Shown piece by piece: positions 44,647-54,357 of a DNA stretch of 64,000 bases. Location: contig NZ_FNNP01000001.1 in NCBI RefSeq assembly GCF_900106805.1, positions 1,178,001 through 1,242,000 of the forward strand, written 5' to 3'. This stretch comes from Ruegeria halocynthiae (GTDB taxonomy: Bacteria; Pseudomonadota; Alphaproteobacteria; Rhodobacterales; Rhodobacteraceae). The notes below the pieces were generated by a model that searched no databases, was not told where the DNA came from, and worked only from the letters and a program-made list of their open reading frames with translations. Numbering within the stretch: the first letter of the stretch is position 1; every line of letters begins with the position of its first letter. The position numbers were made by a program, and so were the translations under genes.

Positions 44647-45770
44647 GCGCCCCCATCGTCCAGGGCTGGTGCCCCGGGGCGCATCGCCCAATGATGTCGG
44701 GCGACGGCCTGGTCGTACGGGTACGCCCCCGTCTGGCACGACTTGATACTCAGCAAGCCTTGGGGTTGTGCAAACTGGCCGATCGGTTTGGCAACGGCAC
44801 AATCGACCTGACAAACCGCGCCAATCTGCAACTGCGCGGCGTATCCGAGGCTGATCACCAATCCCTGCTGACCGAGCTCGCTGCGCTAAACCTGCTTGAT
44901 GCTGAACCCGGCATCGAAGTGCGGCGCAACATTCTGGTCTCACCTCTCTATCGGACAGGCGACTTGACGGCACGTCTGGCACGCGAATTGACCGATCGGC
45001 TTAATGAGCTACCCGCCCTGCCCGCCAAGTTCGGCTTTGCAATCGATACGGGTCCACAGCGTTTGCTGGCAAAGGCTTCGGCGGATATCCGGCTTGAGAC
45101 TGGCGCGGAAGGTCTGATCTTGCGCGCAGATGGAGCTGAAACCGGGCGGCTGGTCTCAGATGTTGACGCGATTGACCAATTGATCGCATTGGCACGCTGG
45201 TTTGCTGAAAACCACACTACCGAAACCCGCCGCATGGCCCGTGTGATCACCGCGTTTGACCTGCCCGACACGTGGCAAGGTAGCGCTCCGGGCCATTCTG
45301 GCGCACCGCTTCAGCCAGGCCCTTGCACACTGGGTTCGCTCTATGGCGCTGCATTCGGACAACTGCCCGCGCGGCACCTTGGTGAGCTTCTCGAAAACAG
45401 CGGCGCATCCGCCTTGCGGGTCACACCGTGGAGGCTGATCCTGCTGGAAGACGGGGAAAGGATTCCGGCCCCCGAATTTGTCACCGATGGCACCGATCCC
45501 TTGATGACCACCGACGCCTGCCCGGGGGCTCCGCTCTGTCCGCAGGCGCACGTGGCAACCCGCGACATCGCCCGAGCTCTGGCGCCGCGGGTCGCTGGCA
45601 GCCTACATGTCTCGGGTTGCTCCAAAGGCTGCGCCCGGATGGGGTCTGCTGATGTAACTTTAGTCGGTCACAACGGTCGATTTGATCTTGTCAAACAAGG
45701 CCGCGCGGGGGATGAGCCCAGCAAGCGCGGGCTGACGCCTGAAACACTTATGACCATGGACCTGACCTGA
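44643..45770 (+). CDS. cobG: Precorrin-3B synthase CobG
   Basis: A 375-residue Fe-S enzyme of the nitrite/sulfite reductase-like fold that uses O2 to convert precorrin-3A to precorrin-3B, the defining step of the aerobic pathway. The cluster ligands are in CPGAPLCPQA and SGCSKGCA near the C-terminus. It starts at GTG overlapping the cobN stop (GTGA) and its last bases overlap the cobH start. Its presence with cobN excludes the anaerobic route. Confidence 0.93.
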   Translation: MSAPIVQGWCPGAHRPMMSGDGLVVRVRPRLARLDTQQALGLCKLADRFGNGTIDLTNRANLQLRGVSEADHQSLLTELAALNLLDAEPGIEVRRNILVSPLYRTGDLTARLARELTDRLNELPALPAKFGFAIDTGPQRLLAKASADIRLETGAEGLILRADGAETGRLVSDVDAIDQLIALARWFAENHTTETRRMARVITAFDLPDTWQGSAPGHSGAPLQPGPCTLGSLYGAAFGQLPARHLGELLENSGASALRVTPWRLILLEDGERIPAPEFVTDGTDPLMTTDACPGAPLCPQAHVATRDIARALAPRVAGSLHVSGCSKGCARMGSADVTLVGHNGRFDLVKQGRAGDEPSKRGLTPETLMTMDLT

Positions 45771-46399
45771 TGCCCTATGAATACGAAACCGACGGCGCGG
45801 CCATCTACAAGCAAAGCTTTGCCACTATCCGGTCAGAAGCTAATCTGGCCCGTTTCGACGCTGATGAAGAGCAGGTCGCCGTACGCATGATTCACGCCGC
45901 CGGGATGGTCGGGCTTGAGGAATTCGTGCATTTCTCGCCCGGTTTTGTCCGTGCCGCTCGTACTGCACTGGAAGCTGGCGCACCAATCCTGTGCGATGCC
46001 CGCATGGTCAGTGAAGGCGTGACCCGGTTCCGCCTGCCCGCGGACAACGAGGTAATCTGCACCCTGCATGACGAACGCGTCCGCCCTCTGGCCGCCGAGA
46101 TGGGCAACACCCGTTCCGCCGCTGCGCTGGAACTGTGGCGCCCCAAGTTGGAAGGCGCCGTGGTCGCCATCGGCAACGCCCCCACCGCCCTGTTCCACCT
46201 GCTGAACATGCTGGAAGACCCGGATTGCCCGCGCCCTGCCGCCATCATCGGCTGCCCAGTCGGCTTTGTCGGAGCCGTCGAATCCAAGGATGCGCTGTGG
46301 CAAGCGCAACCCGTACCCTCCTGCATCGTCAAGGGTCGATTGGGTGGCAGCGCCATTACCGTAGCCGCCATCAACGCCATCGCGAGCCGCGCGGAATGA
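45770..46399 (+). CDS. cobH: Precorrin-8X methylmutase CobH
   Basis: A 209-residue enzyme that moves the C11 methyl to C12, making hydrogenobyrinic acid. The active-site His region is RMIHAAGMVGLEEFVHFSPGF, and the conserved RSAAALELW motif follows. The ATG overlaps the cobG stop by one base (TGATG). Gene and length match CobH/CbiC; aerobic context gives the CobH name. Confidence 0.94.
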   Translation: MPYEYETDGAAIYKQSFATIRSEANLARFDADEEQVAVRMIHAAGMVGLEEFVHFSPGFVRAARTALEAGAPILCDARMVSEGVTRFRLPADNEVICTLHDERVRPLAAEMGNTRSAAALELWRPKLEGAVVAIGNAPTALFHLLNMLEDPDCPRPAAIIGCPVGFVGAVESKDALWQAQPVPSCIVKGRLGGSAITVAAINAIASRAE

Positions 46400-47124
46400 G
46401 CGCGGGCAAAATATTCGGCGTAGGCCTCGGCCCCGGTGATCCGGATCTGATGAGCGTCCGTGCAGACCGTCTGTTGCGCAATGCACGCCATGTTGCATTT
46501 TTTCGCAAACCCGGCCGCAGCGGCCAGGCGCGCAAGATCGTCAATGGAATGATATTGGGTGATGCGATCGAGTTTCCGATGGAATATCCTGTCACTACCG
46601 AAATTCCGGTCACGGACCCAAGATACAACGAACTCCTATCGGTGTTTTACGAAGACTGTGCGGCCCATCTGAAGTCGCTTGTCGAACAGGGTGACGATGT
46701 CGTTGTCCTGTGCGAGGGCGATCCATTCTTCTATGGGTCATTCATGCATCTTTACAATCGGTTGCGCGACAAAGCGGATGTCGAAGTTGTACCTGCCATT
46801 ACCGGTATGTCCGGCGCCTGGACCGCGACTGGCGACCCCATAACCTGGGGTGATGACGTGCTGACCGTTTTAGTCGGCACACTGCCCGAAGACACGCTGA
46901 CCGAGCGCATGGCGCAGACTGACGCGCTGGTGGTGATGAAGATCGGGCGCAATTTCGACAAGGTGAAACGCGCATTGAAAAAAGCAGACCTCTATGACCG
47001 TGCGTGGATCGTGGAATACGCGCAAATGCCAAATCAGAGGGTCTGCAAACTGTCTGAGAACTGTGAAGGGATCACGCCTTATTTCTCGATCATTCTGGTT
47101 CATGGTCAGGGGCGGCGTCCATGA
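46396..47124 (+). CDS. cobI: Precorrin-2 C20-methyltransferase CobI
   Basis: A 242-residue SAM-dependent tetrapyrrole methyltransferase that methylates C20 of precorrin-2. The family N-terminal motif is VGLGPGDPDLMSVRADRLL. VVLCEGDPFFYGSFMHLY and VPAITGMSG follow. The ATG overlaps the cobH stop by 4 bases (ATGA); a longer frame starting at 46135 lies over cobH in another frame and is not coding. Confidence 0.94.
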   Translation: MSAGKIFGVGLGPGDPDLMSVRADRLLRNARHVAFFRKPGRSGQARKIVNGMILGDAIEFPMEYPVTTEIPVTDPRYNELLSVFYEDCAAHLKSLVEQGDDVVVLCEGDPFFYGSFMHLYNRLRDKADVEVVPAITGMSGAWTATGDPITWGDDVLTVLVGTLPEDTLTERMAQTDALVVMKIGRNFDKVKRALKKADLYDRAWIVEYAQMPNQRVCKLSENCEGITPYFSIILVHGQGRRP

Positions 47125-47885
47125 ACGGTTGGGTCAAAATCGCAGGGCTTGGACCGGGAAGCGAAGCGCTGGTGACACCCGAGGTAAGCGCTGCACTGGC
47201 CGATGCAACGGATATTGTGGGGTATATCCCTTACGTAGCCCGCGTGGCCCAGCGCGAGGGATTGACCCTACACGCCAGCGATAACCGCGTCGAGATCGAC
47301 CGCTCTCGGCACGCACTGCAAATGGCGTCAGAAGGAAAGCGCGTCGTTGTGGTCTCATCCGGTGACCCCGGCGTTTTCGCGATGGCCGCCGCCGTTTTTG
47401 AGGCACTGGAAAACGGCCCCGTCGAATGGCGCGACATTCCCATCGACGTTCTGCCAGGGATCACTGCAATGCTGGCAGCGTCGGCTCGTGCCGGGGCCCC
47501 TCTGGGACATGATTTCTGCGCCATCAACCTTAGCGACAATCTGAAGCCCTGGTCACTGATTGAAACGCGTCTGCGCCTCGCCGCGCAGGCGGATTTTGCC
47601 ATGGCGTTCTATAACCCCCGATCCAAGTCCCGCCCGGAAGGTTTTGTAAAGACGTTGGAAATCCTGCGTGAAGAGTGCGAACCGGAACGCCTGATTCTAT
47701 TCGCTCGCGCGGTATCGCGCGCGGATGAGGCATTGCGTATCTCGACCTTGGCCGAGGCCACGCCTGATATGGCCGACATGCAGACCGTCGTGATCGTCGG
47801 CTCTTCCCTGACTCGCGTGATCGAGCGCGACAGCTCTCCGATTGTCTACACGCCGAGGTTCACAGCCGTCAGGGATCAGGTATGA
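47121..47885 (+). CDS. cobJ: Precorrin-3B C17-methyltransferase CobJ
   Basis: A 254-residue SAM-dependent methyltransferase that methylates C17 and drives ring contraction. The motif GLGPGSEALVTPEV opens the protein, and VVSSGDPGVFAMAA and YNPRSKSRPEG are typical of CobJ. The start overlaps the cobI stop by 4 bases. It converges with cobK, overlapping its 3' end by 10 bases. Confidence 0.93.
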   Translation: MNGWVKIAGLGPGSEALVTPEVSAALADATDIVGYIPYVARVAQREGLTLHASDNRVEIDRSRHALQMASEGKRVVVVSSGDPGVFAMAAAVFEALENGPVEWRDIPIDVLPGITAMLAASARAGAPLGHDFCAINLSDNLKPWSLIETRLRLAAQADFAMAFYNPRSKSRPEGFVKTLEILREECEPERLILFARAVSRADEALRISTLAEATPDMADMQTVVIVGSSLTRVIERDSSPIVYTPRFTAVRDQV

Positions 47886-48607
47886 GCCAACCAATCCAAG
47901 ACCTGTTCGACCTTCGCCAATTCTGTCCGCTGCGGCAGAACCGGACGGTCGATCATCAGAACCGGCAGTCCCAATGCCCGCGCGGCGTCCAACTTGGCCC
48001 GCGCGCCGGTGCCGCCCGCGTTCTTGGACACGATCAACTGCGTACCATGTCGCTCCATCAGCGCCCGATCCTCATCAAAATTGAACGGCCCGCGCGAAAC
48101 AACCACGTCGCAGTTCAGCAACGGCACGGATTCCGGTTCATCCACCAGCCGCAGCAGATAGCGATGCTGGGGTTGGACCGCGAAGTCCTGAAGGTGCAAC
48201 CGGCCAACGGCCAGAAACACGCGCCGGGCCGGGCCGGACAGGGCGTCAACCGCACCGTCGATATCCGGTACGTGCTGCCAATTGTCGCCCTCTTGCGCGA
48301 CCCAGGCAGGTCGGGTCAGTGCGGCCAACGACGTTGCAGTCGCAGCGCAAGCTTCGACCGCATTGCCACTCATCTGCGCTGCAAAGGGATGGGTCGCATC
48401 GACAACATGGCTGATCCCATGATCGCGGACATAGCGCGCCAGCCCTTCCGCGCCACCAAACCCGCCCACACGCGTCGGTATGGGCTGCGGGCGGGGGGTA
48501 TCGACACGCCCGGCATAAGAATAGGTGGCCGGAATACCTTGCTCGGCGACAGATTTTGCCAGAGCATTCGCTTCGGTCGTACCACCAAGAATCAGGAGGT
48601 TGGGCAT
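47876..48607 (-). CDS. cobK: Precorrin-6A reductase CobK
   Basis: A 243-residue NADPH-dependent reductase that turns precorrin-6A into dihydroprecorrin-6X. The N-terminal LLILGGTTEANALAKS and the VVDATHPFAAQMSGNA motif are characteristic. It is the only cob gene here on the minus strand: its stop overlaps cobJ by 10 bases and its ATG shares CATG with the ATG of cobL. Its promoter must therefore lie inside cobL, and it would be transcribed against the operon RNA. Confidence 0.94.
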   Translation of the reverse strand: MPNLLILGGTTEANALAKSVAEQGIPATYSYAGRVDTPRPQPIPTRVGGFGGAEGLARYVRDHGISHVVDATHPFAAQMSGNAVEACAATATSLAALTRPAWVAQEGDNWQHVPDIDGAVDALSGPARRVFLAVGRLHLQDFAVQPQHRYLLRLVDEPESVPLLNCDVVVSRGPFNFDEDRALMERHGTQLIVSKNAGGTGARAKLDAARALGLPVLMIDRPVLPQRTELAKVEQVLDWLAHT

Positions 48608-49805
48608 GTCTGAAACTCCGTGGCTGACCGTTTTGGGTTTGGGAGAAGATGGACTGGATGGCCTGTCCCCCGCAAGCCGTCAAGTGCTGGATCGCGCCGA
48701 GGTCGTCATGGGTCCGCCGCGTCACCTGTCTCTGATCCCGAACAGCAAGGCCGAGCGGATTGAATGGCCGGTTCCCTTTGCCGACGGCCTGCCGATCCTG
48801 ACTGGGTTGCGCCGACGCCGCACTGTGGTTCTTGCCTCTGGCGATCCGTTCTGGTTTGGCGCGGGGTCGGTTATCGCGCGCAATTTCGACGCTGCCGAAT
48901 GGGCCGCCCTGCCCGGTCAGTCAACTTTTTCGCTGGCGGCTGCACGACTGGGCTGGCCTCTTGAGAACACGCTGACCTTTGGCTTACACGCCGCTCCGCT
49001 GACACGCCTGCGTCCGCATCTGGCACCTGGCCTGCGCGCCATTCTTTTGCTGCGTGATGGCAAAGCCGTGGCTGAGCTTGCAACTTATCTGGGTGAGACC
49101 GGCTTTGCCGATTGCGCCCTGCATGTGATGGAGGCGCTTGGCGGTCCCCGCGAGCGGGCACGCAGCGTGTCTTTGACCGAAGCCCTGCTTGGAACGTTCG
49201 AGCACCCGGTCTGTGTCGGGATTGACGTCGCCGGGGCGGGACAGGCCTTTCCCAAGGCTTCGGGTAAACCAGATGAAATTTTCGAGACTGACGGCCAGAT
49301 CACCAAACGCCCCATCCGCGCGCTGACGCTCTCGGCTCTGGCTCCGCAGAGGGGTGAGCATCTGTGGGATATCGGTGGTGGAACCGGGTCAATCAGCATC
49401 GAATGGCTGATGTGTGATCCAACGCTGAGCGCTACCACAATCGAGCCGCGCGCGGATCGGGCCGAACGTATCCGTCGCAATGCGGACGCGCTTGGACAGG
49501 ATCGGTTGCAGGTGATTCATGGCACCGCCCCCGAGGCGTTGGTGGGTCTCGATCAGCCGGATGCGGTTTTCATCGGTGGCGGACTGAGTGCGAATTTGCT
49601 GAATTGGCTTCACCAGAACCTTTCGGCCGGAACCCGGGTGATCGCAAATGCGGTGACCCTGGAAAGCGAGGCACTTCTGGCCGAGTGGCATGACAAGCTT
49701 GGCGGAGACCTTCTGCGCATCGAACTGGCACAGGCTTCGGCACTTGGCCCCCGGCGCGGCTGGAAGTCGGCCTACCCGGTGGTGCAATGGGGTCTCACAC
49801 TATGA
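48606..49805 (+). CDS. cobL: Precorrin-6Y C5,15-methyltransferase CobL
   Basis: A 399-residue two-domain enzyme that methylates C5 and C15 and decarboxylates C12. The N-terminal half is a CbiE-like methyltransferase (LGLGEDGLDGLSPAS) and the C-terminal half is CbiT-like with SAM motif LWDIGGGTGSISIEWL. ATG 48606 is preceded by AGGAGG at 6 bases, all inside cobK. It overlaps the start codon of cobK in opposite orientation and its stop overlaps the next gene by 4 bases. Confidence 0.94.
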   Translation: MSETPWLTVLGLGEDGLDGLSPASRQVLDRAEVVMGPPRHLSLIPNSKAERIEWPVPFADGLPILTGLRRRRTVVLASGDPFWFGAGSVIARNFDAAEWAALPGQSTFSLAAARLGWPLENTLTFGLHAAPLTRLRPHLAPGLRAILLLRDGKAVAELATYLGETGFADCALHVMEALGGPRERARSVSLTEALLGTFEHPVCVGIDVAGAGQAFPKASGKPDEIFETDGQITKRPIRALTLSALAPQRGEHLWDIGGGTGSISIEWLMCDPTLSATTIEPRADRAERIRRNADALGQDRLQVIHGTAPEALVGLDQPDAVFIGGGLSANLLNWLHQNLSAGTRVIANAVTLESEALLAEWHDKLGGDLLRIELAQASALGPRRGWKSAYPVVQWGLTL

Positions 49806-50170
49806 TCGTTGCCGGGTTCGGTTTTTCGTCTTCTGCCACGCTGGCCAGCCTGCGGTCCGCCCTGGAATTGGCCACGGATGGGCAAACCCCGGACGCTTTG
49901 GCAACTGTCGCGGATAAGGACGGGCATACAGCCATCACCACGTTGGCCGATTCAATTTCTGTGCCGGTTCATTTCATCCCGGCAGATGATCTTGCCGGAC
50001 ATCGCACCCTCACCTGCTCACCTCGCAGCCGTGCCACATATGGTACGGGCAGCGTGGCTGAGGCATCCGCGCTTGCTGCCGCCGGGCCCGGCGCGCGGTT
50101 GATTTCACCCAGACAAATCTCGGACGACCGGCTTGCAACCTGCGCCGTCGCCATCGGAGGACACTCATGA
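49802..50170 (+). CDS. cobE: CobE/CbiG C-terminal-type cobalamin biosynthesis protein
   Basis: A 122-residue small protein matching the C-terminal domain of CbiG ([16 protein letters not shown], the [12 protein letters not shown] motif). In the aerobic pathway this stand-alone form is CobE, whose exact role is not settled. The ATG overlaps the cobL stop by 4 bases, and its own stop overlaps cobM by 4. Confidence 0.88.
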   Translation: MIVAGFGFSSSATLASLRSALELATDGQTPDALATVADKDGHTAITTLADSISVPVHFIPADDLAGHRTLTCSPRSRATYGTGSVAEASALAAAGPGARLISPRQISDDRLATCAVAIGGHS

Positions 50171-50961
50171 CCGTTCATTTCATTGGCGCCGGACCAGGCG
50201 CTGCCGATCTGCTGACTCTGCGTGGGCGCGATATCATCGCGTCCTGCCCGGTGTGCCTGTATGCGGGCTCATTGGTTCCCGAAGAAATTCTGGGCCACTG
50301 CCCCCAAGGGGCAAGGATCGTGAACACCGCGCCAATGGATCTGGGACAGATCATGGCCGAGATCGAATCTGCGCACAAAGCCGGGCAAGACGTGGCAAGG
50401 CTGCATTCCGGCGACCTGTCCGTCTGGTCCGCAATGGGTGAGCAAATCAGACGGCTGAAAGAAATGGGAATCCCGATCAGTGTCACGCCCGGTGTCCCGT
50501 CCTTTGCCGCAGCCGCCGCGTCATTGGGAACCGAACTGACGCTTCCGGGTTTGGCGCAATCTGTAGTGCTGACTCGTACACCCGGGCGCGCGTCCTCGAT
50601 GCCCGAAGGCGAGACATTGGAAAATTTTGCCCGGACGGGTGCAACGCTGGCCATCCACCTATCGATCGGCAATCTGGACAAGGTCATCGAGGATCTGACG
50701 CCAGCCTACGGCCTGGATTGTCCGGTGGCGGTGGTCTATCGCGCAAGTTGGCCGGACGAACGGATCATCCGCGCGACCCTGTCCACGTTGAAAGACGCGC
50801 TGGACAACAGCATCTCACGCACCGCACTGATCATGGTCGGCCCCGCACTGGCAGGCGAAGGCTTCGACGAAAGCTGCCTGTATTCCAAAACCTACGACCG
50901 CCGCTATCGCCCGCAAAGCGCTGATAGCCCGTGGTCAAGTTGGAGCCATGGTGATGACTAA
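50167..50961 (+). CDS. cobM: Precorrin-4 C11-methyltransferase CobM
   Basis: A 264-residue SAM-dependent methyltransferase adding the C11 methyl. The N-terminal [18 protein letters not shown] and the [17 protein letters not shown] segment are typical. It overlaps cobE by 4 bases at its start. Its 3' end overlaps the start of the next gene by 8 to 14 bases, depending on the start codon. Confidence 0.94.
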   Translation: MTVHFIGAGPGAADLLTLRGRDIIASCPVCLYAGSLVPEEILGHCPQGARIVNTAPMDLGQIMAEIESAHKAGQDVARLHSGDLSVWSAMGEQIRRLKEMGIPISVTPGVPSFAAAAASLGTELTLPGLAQSVVLTRTPGRASSMPEGETLENFARTGATLAIHLSIGNLDKVIEDLTPAYGLDCPVAVVYRASWPDERIIRATLSTLKDALDNSISRTALIMVGPALAGEGFDESCLYSKTYDRRYRPQSADSPWSSWSHGDD

Positions 50962-52270
50962 CCCTCCGGGCCTTCTGATTTCCGCACCGTCATCGGGCAC
51001 TGGCAAGACCACCGTCATGCTGGGGCTTTTGCGCGCATTGGCCGAAGACGGTCTGATCGTGCAACCGTTCAAGAGTGGGCCGGACTATATCGACCCGGCA
51101 TTTCACCGGGCTGCGGCGGGGCGCGCCTCGTTCAATCTGGACAGCTGGGCGATGGGCGATCCCCTGTTGGGCGCAATTTCGGCACAGGCAGCGGGTGCGG
51201 ATATCGTGGTAGCCGAAGGGTCGATGGGCTTGTTCGACGGTGTTGCCAAGCCCGGAGAGCTGGGCCATGGGTCGAGCGCCGAGACAGCACTGCGCCTGGG
51301 ATGGCCGGTCGTTCTGGTTCTGGATGTCGGGGGTCAGGCGCAATCGGCTGCGGCGACCGCGCTTGGGTTTCGGATGTACAACCCTGACCTGCCCTTTGCC
51401 GGTGTCATCCTGAACCGCTGTGCCAGCCCGCGCCATGAGCGTCTGACCCGACTGGGCATGGAACGTGCCGGACTGCCTGTTCTGGGAGTTCTTCCGCGCC
51501 GGGGCGATCTGACCCTGCCCGAGCGTCATTTAGGTCTGATTCAGGCGGTCGAACACCCCGATTTGGAAACCGCAATTGCCGGATACGCAGCATTTCTGCG
51601 CGAGCATGTCGATCTGGATGCGATCAAACGGGCGGCCTCCTCAGGCCCTTATGGGCCATCGTCAGTCGCGCTACCGCAACCTCCTGCGCAACGTATTGCA
51701 CTGGCCCGGGATGAGGCGTTCTCATTCACCTATCCGCACCTTCTAGAAGGTTGGCGCAGTGCGGGGGCAGAGATTTTACCGTTTTCCCCGCTGGCAGACG
51801 AGGCTCCTTCCGCGGACGCCGATCTGGTCTGGCTACCCGGCGGATATCCGGAGCTCCATGCCGGGACGCTGGCAGCAGCGGATACCTTCTTGTCTGGATT
51901 GCGGAAACACGCAAACACCCGGCCCATACATGGAGAGTGCGGCGGGTACATGGCGTTGGGAGAAGTCTTGGTCGACAAGGACGGCGCCTCACATCAGATG
52001 GCAGGGTTGTTGGGTTTGAAGACGTCTTATCAGAAGCGCAAGTTCAACCTCGGTTATCGCAAGGCTGAACTACTGTCTCCGATGCCGGGATTTGCAACAG
52101 GTGCTGCCTTGAGAGGTCATGAGTTTCACTATTCCTCGATCATCGAACAGCCAGACGCGCCACTGGCACGCGTGTTCGATGCAGAAGGCGCCGAGGGCCC
52201 GCAGACCGGTTCGCGACGCGGCAATGTTACAGGTACGTTCTTTCACCTGATTGCGGAGGCCTCGGCATGA
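50954..52270 (+). CDS. cobB: Hydrogenobyrinic acid a,c-diamide synthase CobB
   Basis: A 438-residue ATP-dependent amidotransferase that amidates the a and c side chains. The N-terminal P-loop is [14 protein letters not shown] and the C-terminal type I glutaminase has its Cys in [11 protein letters not shown] with later His in [10 protein letters not shown] 50954 lies 8 bases after GGAG, while ATG 50948 is too close to it. The 3' end overlaps cobA by 4 bases. Confidence 0.94.
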   Translation: MTNPPGLLISAPSSGTGKTTVMLGLLRALAEDGLIVQPFKSGPDYIDPAFHRAAAGRASFNLDSWAMGDPLLGAISAQAAGADIVVAEGSMGLFDGVAKPGELGHGSSAETALRLGWPVVLVLDVGGQAQSAAATALGFRMYNPDLPFAGVILNRCASPRHERLTRLGMERAGLPVLGVLPRRGDLTLPERHLGLIQAVEHPDLETAIAGYAAFLREHVDLDAIKRAASSGPYGPSSVALPQPPAQRIALARDEAFSFTYPHLLEGWRSAGAEILPFSPLADEAPSADADLVWLPGGYPELHAGTLAAADTFLSGLRKHANTRPIHGECGGYMALGEVLVDKDGASHQMAGLLGLKTSYQKRKFNLGYRKAELLSPMPGFATGAALRGHEFHYSSIIEQPDAPLARVFDAEGAEGPQTGSRRGNVTGTFFHLIAEASA

Positions 52271-52995
52271 CCGGATTTGTCTCCTTCATCGGATCCGGTC
52301 CGGGTGATCCGGAGCTGCTGACGCTCAAGGCCGTAGACCGGATGCAGAAGGCCGATGCAGTGCTGTTCGATGATCTAAGCAGTGGCCCGATCCTGTCTCA
52401 TGCGCGTGACGATGCGGATCTGGTTGGCGTCGGCAAACGCGCTGGACGACCCTCGCCCAAGCAGGATCACGTTAGCCGGTTGCTGGTGGAATATGCCCAG
52501 ACCGGCCAGCGTGTCGTACGGTTGAAATCAGGTGATGGAGGTTTGTTCGGGCGTCTGGAAGAAGAATTGGTCGCACTGCAGGCCGCCGGAATCGAATATG
52601 AGATCATACCCGGCATCCCTTCGGCCATTGCAGCAGCCGCAGCCGCTGGGATCCCCCTGACGCGACGCCTGACTGCACGTCGCGTTCAGTTCGTCACCGG
52701 GCATGACGTCAGCGGCAAGTTACCGGCTGATCTGAACCTTCCAGCTCTGGCTGATGCAGGCGCGACGACTGTGGTGTTTATGGGCAAGCGCACTTTTCCC
52801 TTACTGGCAGAGGCTTTGAACGCGCATGGTCTGCCCCTGGATACTCCCGCGTTGATGGCCGAATCTGTTTCGACCCCTGATCAGTCGCTGCATCGATCGA
52901 CAATCGGAGAGCTGTCTGAAAAGCTGCGCGCCGAGATCGGAACCGCCCCGGCGCTGATTTTGTATGGCCCACTGGCAGAGTTCGATGATGTTTGA
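52267..52995 (+). CDS. cobA: Uroporphyrinogen-III C-methyltransferase CobA (SUMT)
   Basis: A 242-residue SAM-dependent enzyme that methylates C2 and C7 of uroporphyrinogen III to give precorrin-2, the entry to the corrin and siroheme branches. The motif FIGSGPGDPELLTLKAVD and the VRLKSGDGGLFGR segment mark SUMT. The ATG overlaps the cobB stop by 4 bases. The 3' end overlaps the cobF start by 8-11 bases. Confidence 0.93.
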   Translation: MTGFVSFIGSGPGDPELLTLKAVDRMQKADAVLFDDLSSGPILSHARDDADLVGVGKRAGRPSPKQDHVSRLLVEYAQTGQRVVRLKSGDGGLFGRLEEELVALQAAGIEYEIIPGIPSAIAAAAAAGIPLTRRLTARRVQFVTGHDVSGKLPADLNLPALADAGATTVVFMGKRTFPLLAEALNAHGLPLDTPALMAESVSTPDQSLHRSTIGELSEKLRAEIGTAPALILYGPLAEFDDV

Positions 52996-53755
52996 CCTGA
53001 ACTTGATCGGGATCGGCACCGGCAACCCTGACCACCTGACCTATCAAGGCGCGCAGGCGATCAGGGCGGCGGATCTGATCCTGATCCCGCGCAAAGGAGA
53101 GAACAAAGCCGATCTGGCCGGGTTGCGCGAAGATATCATTGCCCAGGTCACGGATACCGCTCCGGTTATTGCCTATTTCGACATTCCAAAACGCCGAGCC
53201 GATGATGGCTATCTGCGCGGTGTTGATGAATGGCACGATACTATCGCTTTGCGCTGGCAAGAGGCGATTTCTGCGCACCCCGACGCGCAAAACGTGGCTT
53301 TGCTGATCTGGGGTGATCCGTCGCTTTATGACAGCTCATTGCGGATCGCTGCACGGCTGGCGCCGCAACCGAATGTCCGCGTGGTGCCCGGCATAACGGC
53401 GTTGCAGGCGCTCACAGCGGCCCATGCGATCCCAATCAATGACCTTGGCGCCCCTTATGTTGTGACCACAGGGCGCCGAATTCGCGATGAGGGTTGGCCT
53501 GATGCAGCCTCGAAAGTCGCTGTGATGCTGGATGGCGAATGCTCGTTCCAAAGCCTCGAGATGGCAGACTACGACATCTGGTGGGGGGCTTATGTGGGCA
53601 TGAAAGAAGAGATTCTGATCAAGGGGCCGTTGTCGGATGTTGCACAGGAAATTCTGGATACCCGTGCCAACGCGCGCTCTGACCATGGCTGGATCATGGA
53701 TGTTTACCTGCTGAACAAACGCACAAAGCGATCTACCGGACCCACAGGATTGTGA
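52985..53755 (+). CDS. cobF: Precorrin-6A synthase (deacetylating) CobF
   Basis: A 256-residue enzyme that methylates C1 and removes an acetyl group to give precorrin-6A; it is found only in the aerobic pathway. Family marks are IGIGTGNPDHLTYQG, LLIWGDPSLYDSSL and VVPGITALQAL. Two neighbouring ATGs at 52985 and 52988 are candidates. It ends the operon, 58 bases before a secreted DUF302 protein. Confidence 0.93.
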   Translation: MMFDLNLIGIGTGNPDHLTYQGAQAIRAADLILIPRKGENKADLAGLREDIIAQVTDTAPVIAYFDIPKRRADDGYLRGVDEWHDTIALRWQEAISAHPDAQNVALLIWGDPSLYDSSLRIAARLAPQPNVRVVPGITALQALTAAHAIPINDLGAPYVVTTGRRIRDEGWPDAASKVAVMLDGECSFQSLEMADYDIWWGAYVGMKEEILIKGPLSDVAQEILDTRANARSDHGWIMDVYLLNKRTKRSTGPTGL

Positions 53756-53813
53756 GCACGGTTTCATCGCTTTTCTGCCATCAATTCCCCGATCACCCAA
53801 GGGAGGGAAGAAG

Positions 53814-54278
53814 ATGAAGGCGTTCTGGACTGTAATATTCCTGCTGGCCCTGCCCGCCTGGGCCGACAGCATCGAACCACTTTCGGGGTGGGCGGTTTAT
53901 CCCAGCGACAAAAGCTATGACGAGCTGGTCGGTGACACCAAGGCAGCCGTGAAGGAAAATGGCCTGATTGTTGTGACGCAGGCCGGGCCGACCAAAGCCG
54001 CCGCGGCGCGTGGTATCACCATTCCGGGCAACCTGGTGATCGGCGCATTCAACAACGACTATGCGGTGCGGGTTCTGGAAACCTCGGTCAATGCGATGAT
54101 CGAGGCGCCCATTCGGTTCTACGTGACCGAGAATGAGAATGGCACCGCGACCCTGTCATACAAGACCCCAAGCTTTGTGTTTGCCCCATATTCAGATGAA
54201 GGCGGAGAGCGGCTGCGAGAGATCGCCGTTGAACTGGACGCAAAGTTTCAAGCCGTGGCGGAAAGCGCCGTCAAATAG
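53814..54278 (+). CDS. Secreted DUF302 protein
   Basis: A 154-residue protein with a signal peptide (WTVIFLLALPAWA, cleavage near residue 17) and a DUF302 domain (PIRFYVTENENGTATLSYKTPS). Members are often annotated as uncharacterised periplasmic proteins. The ATG follows GGGAGGGAAGAAG. It lies 58 bases after cobF but looks unrelated to corrin synthesis. Confidence 0.82.
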   Translation: MKAFWTVIFLLALPAWADSIEPLSGWAVYPSDKSYDELVGDTKAAVKENGLIVVTQAGPTKAAAARGITIPGNLVIGAFNNDYAVRVLETSVNAMIEAPIRFYVTENENGTATLSYKTPSFVFAPYSDEGGERLREIAVELDAKFQAVAESAVK

Positions 54279-54357
54279 TCACACTGACGTGAAGCTGCTT
54301 GCGTCCGGTCGCGTCCTCCGCAATCTGCTGAAAGATAACTTTGTCGGAGCTTGATTA

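Noticed and set aside
39630-53755. Anaerobic (cbi) corrin pathway
   Set aside because: CobG, CobF and CobN define the oxygen-dependent, late-cobalt route; no CbiK/CbiX/CbiD-like gene is present.
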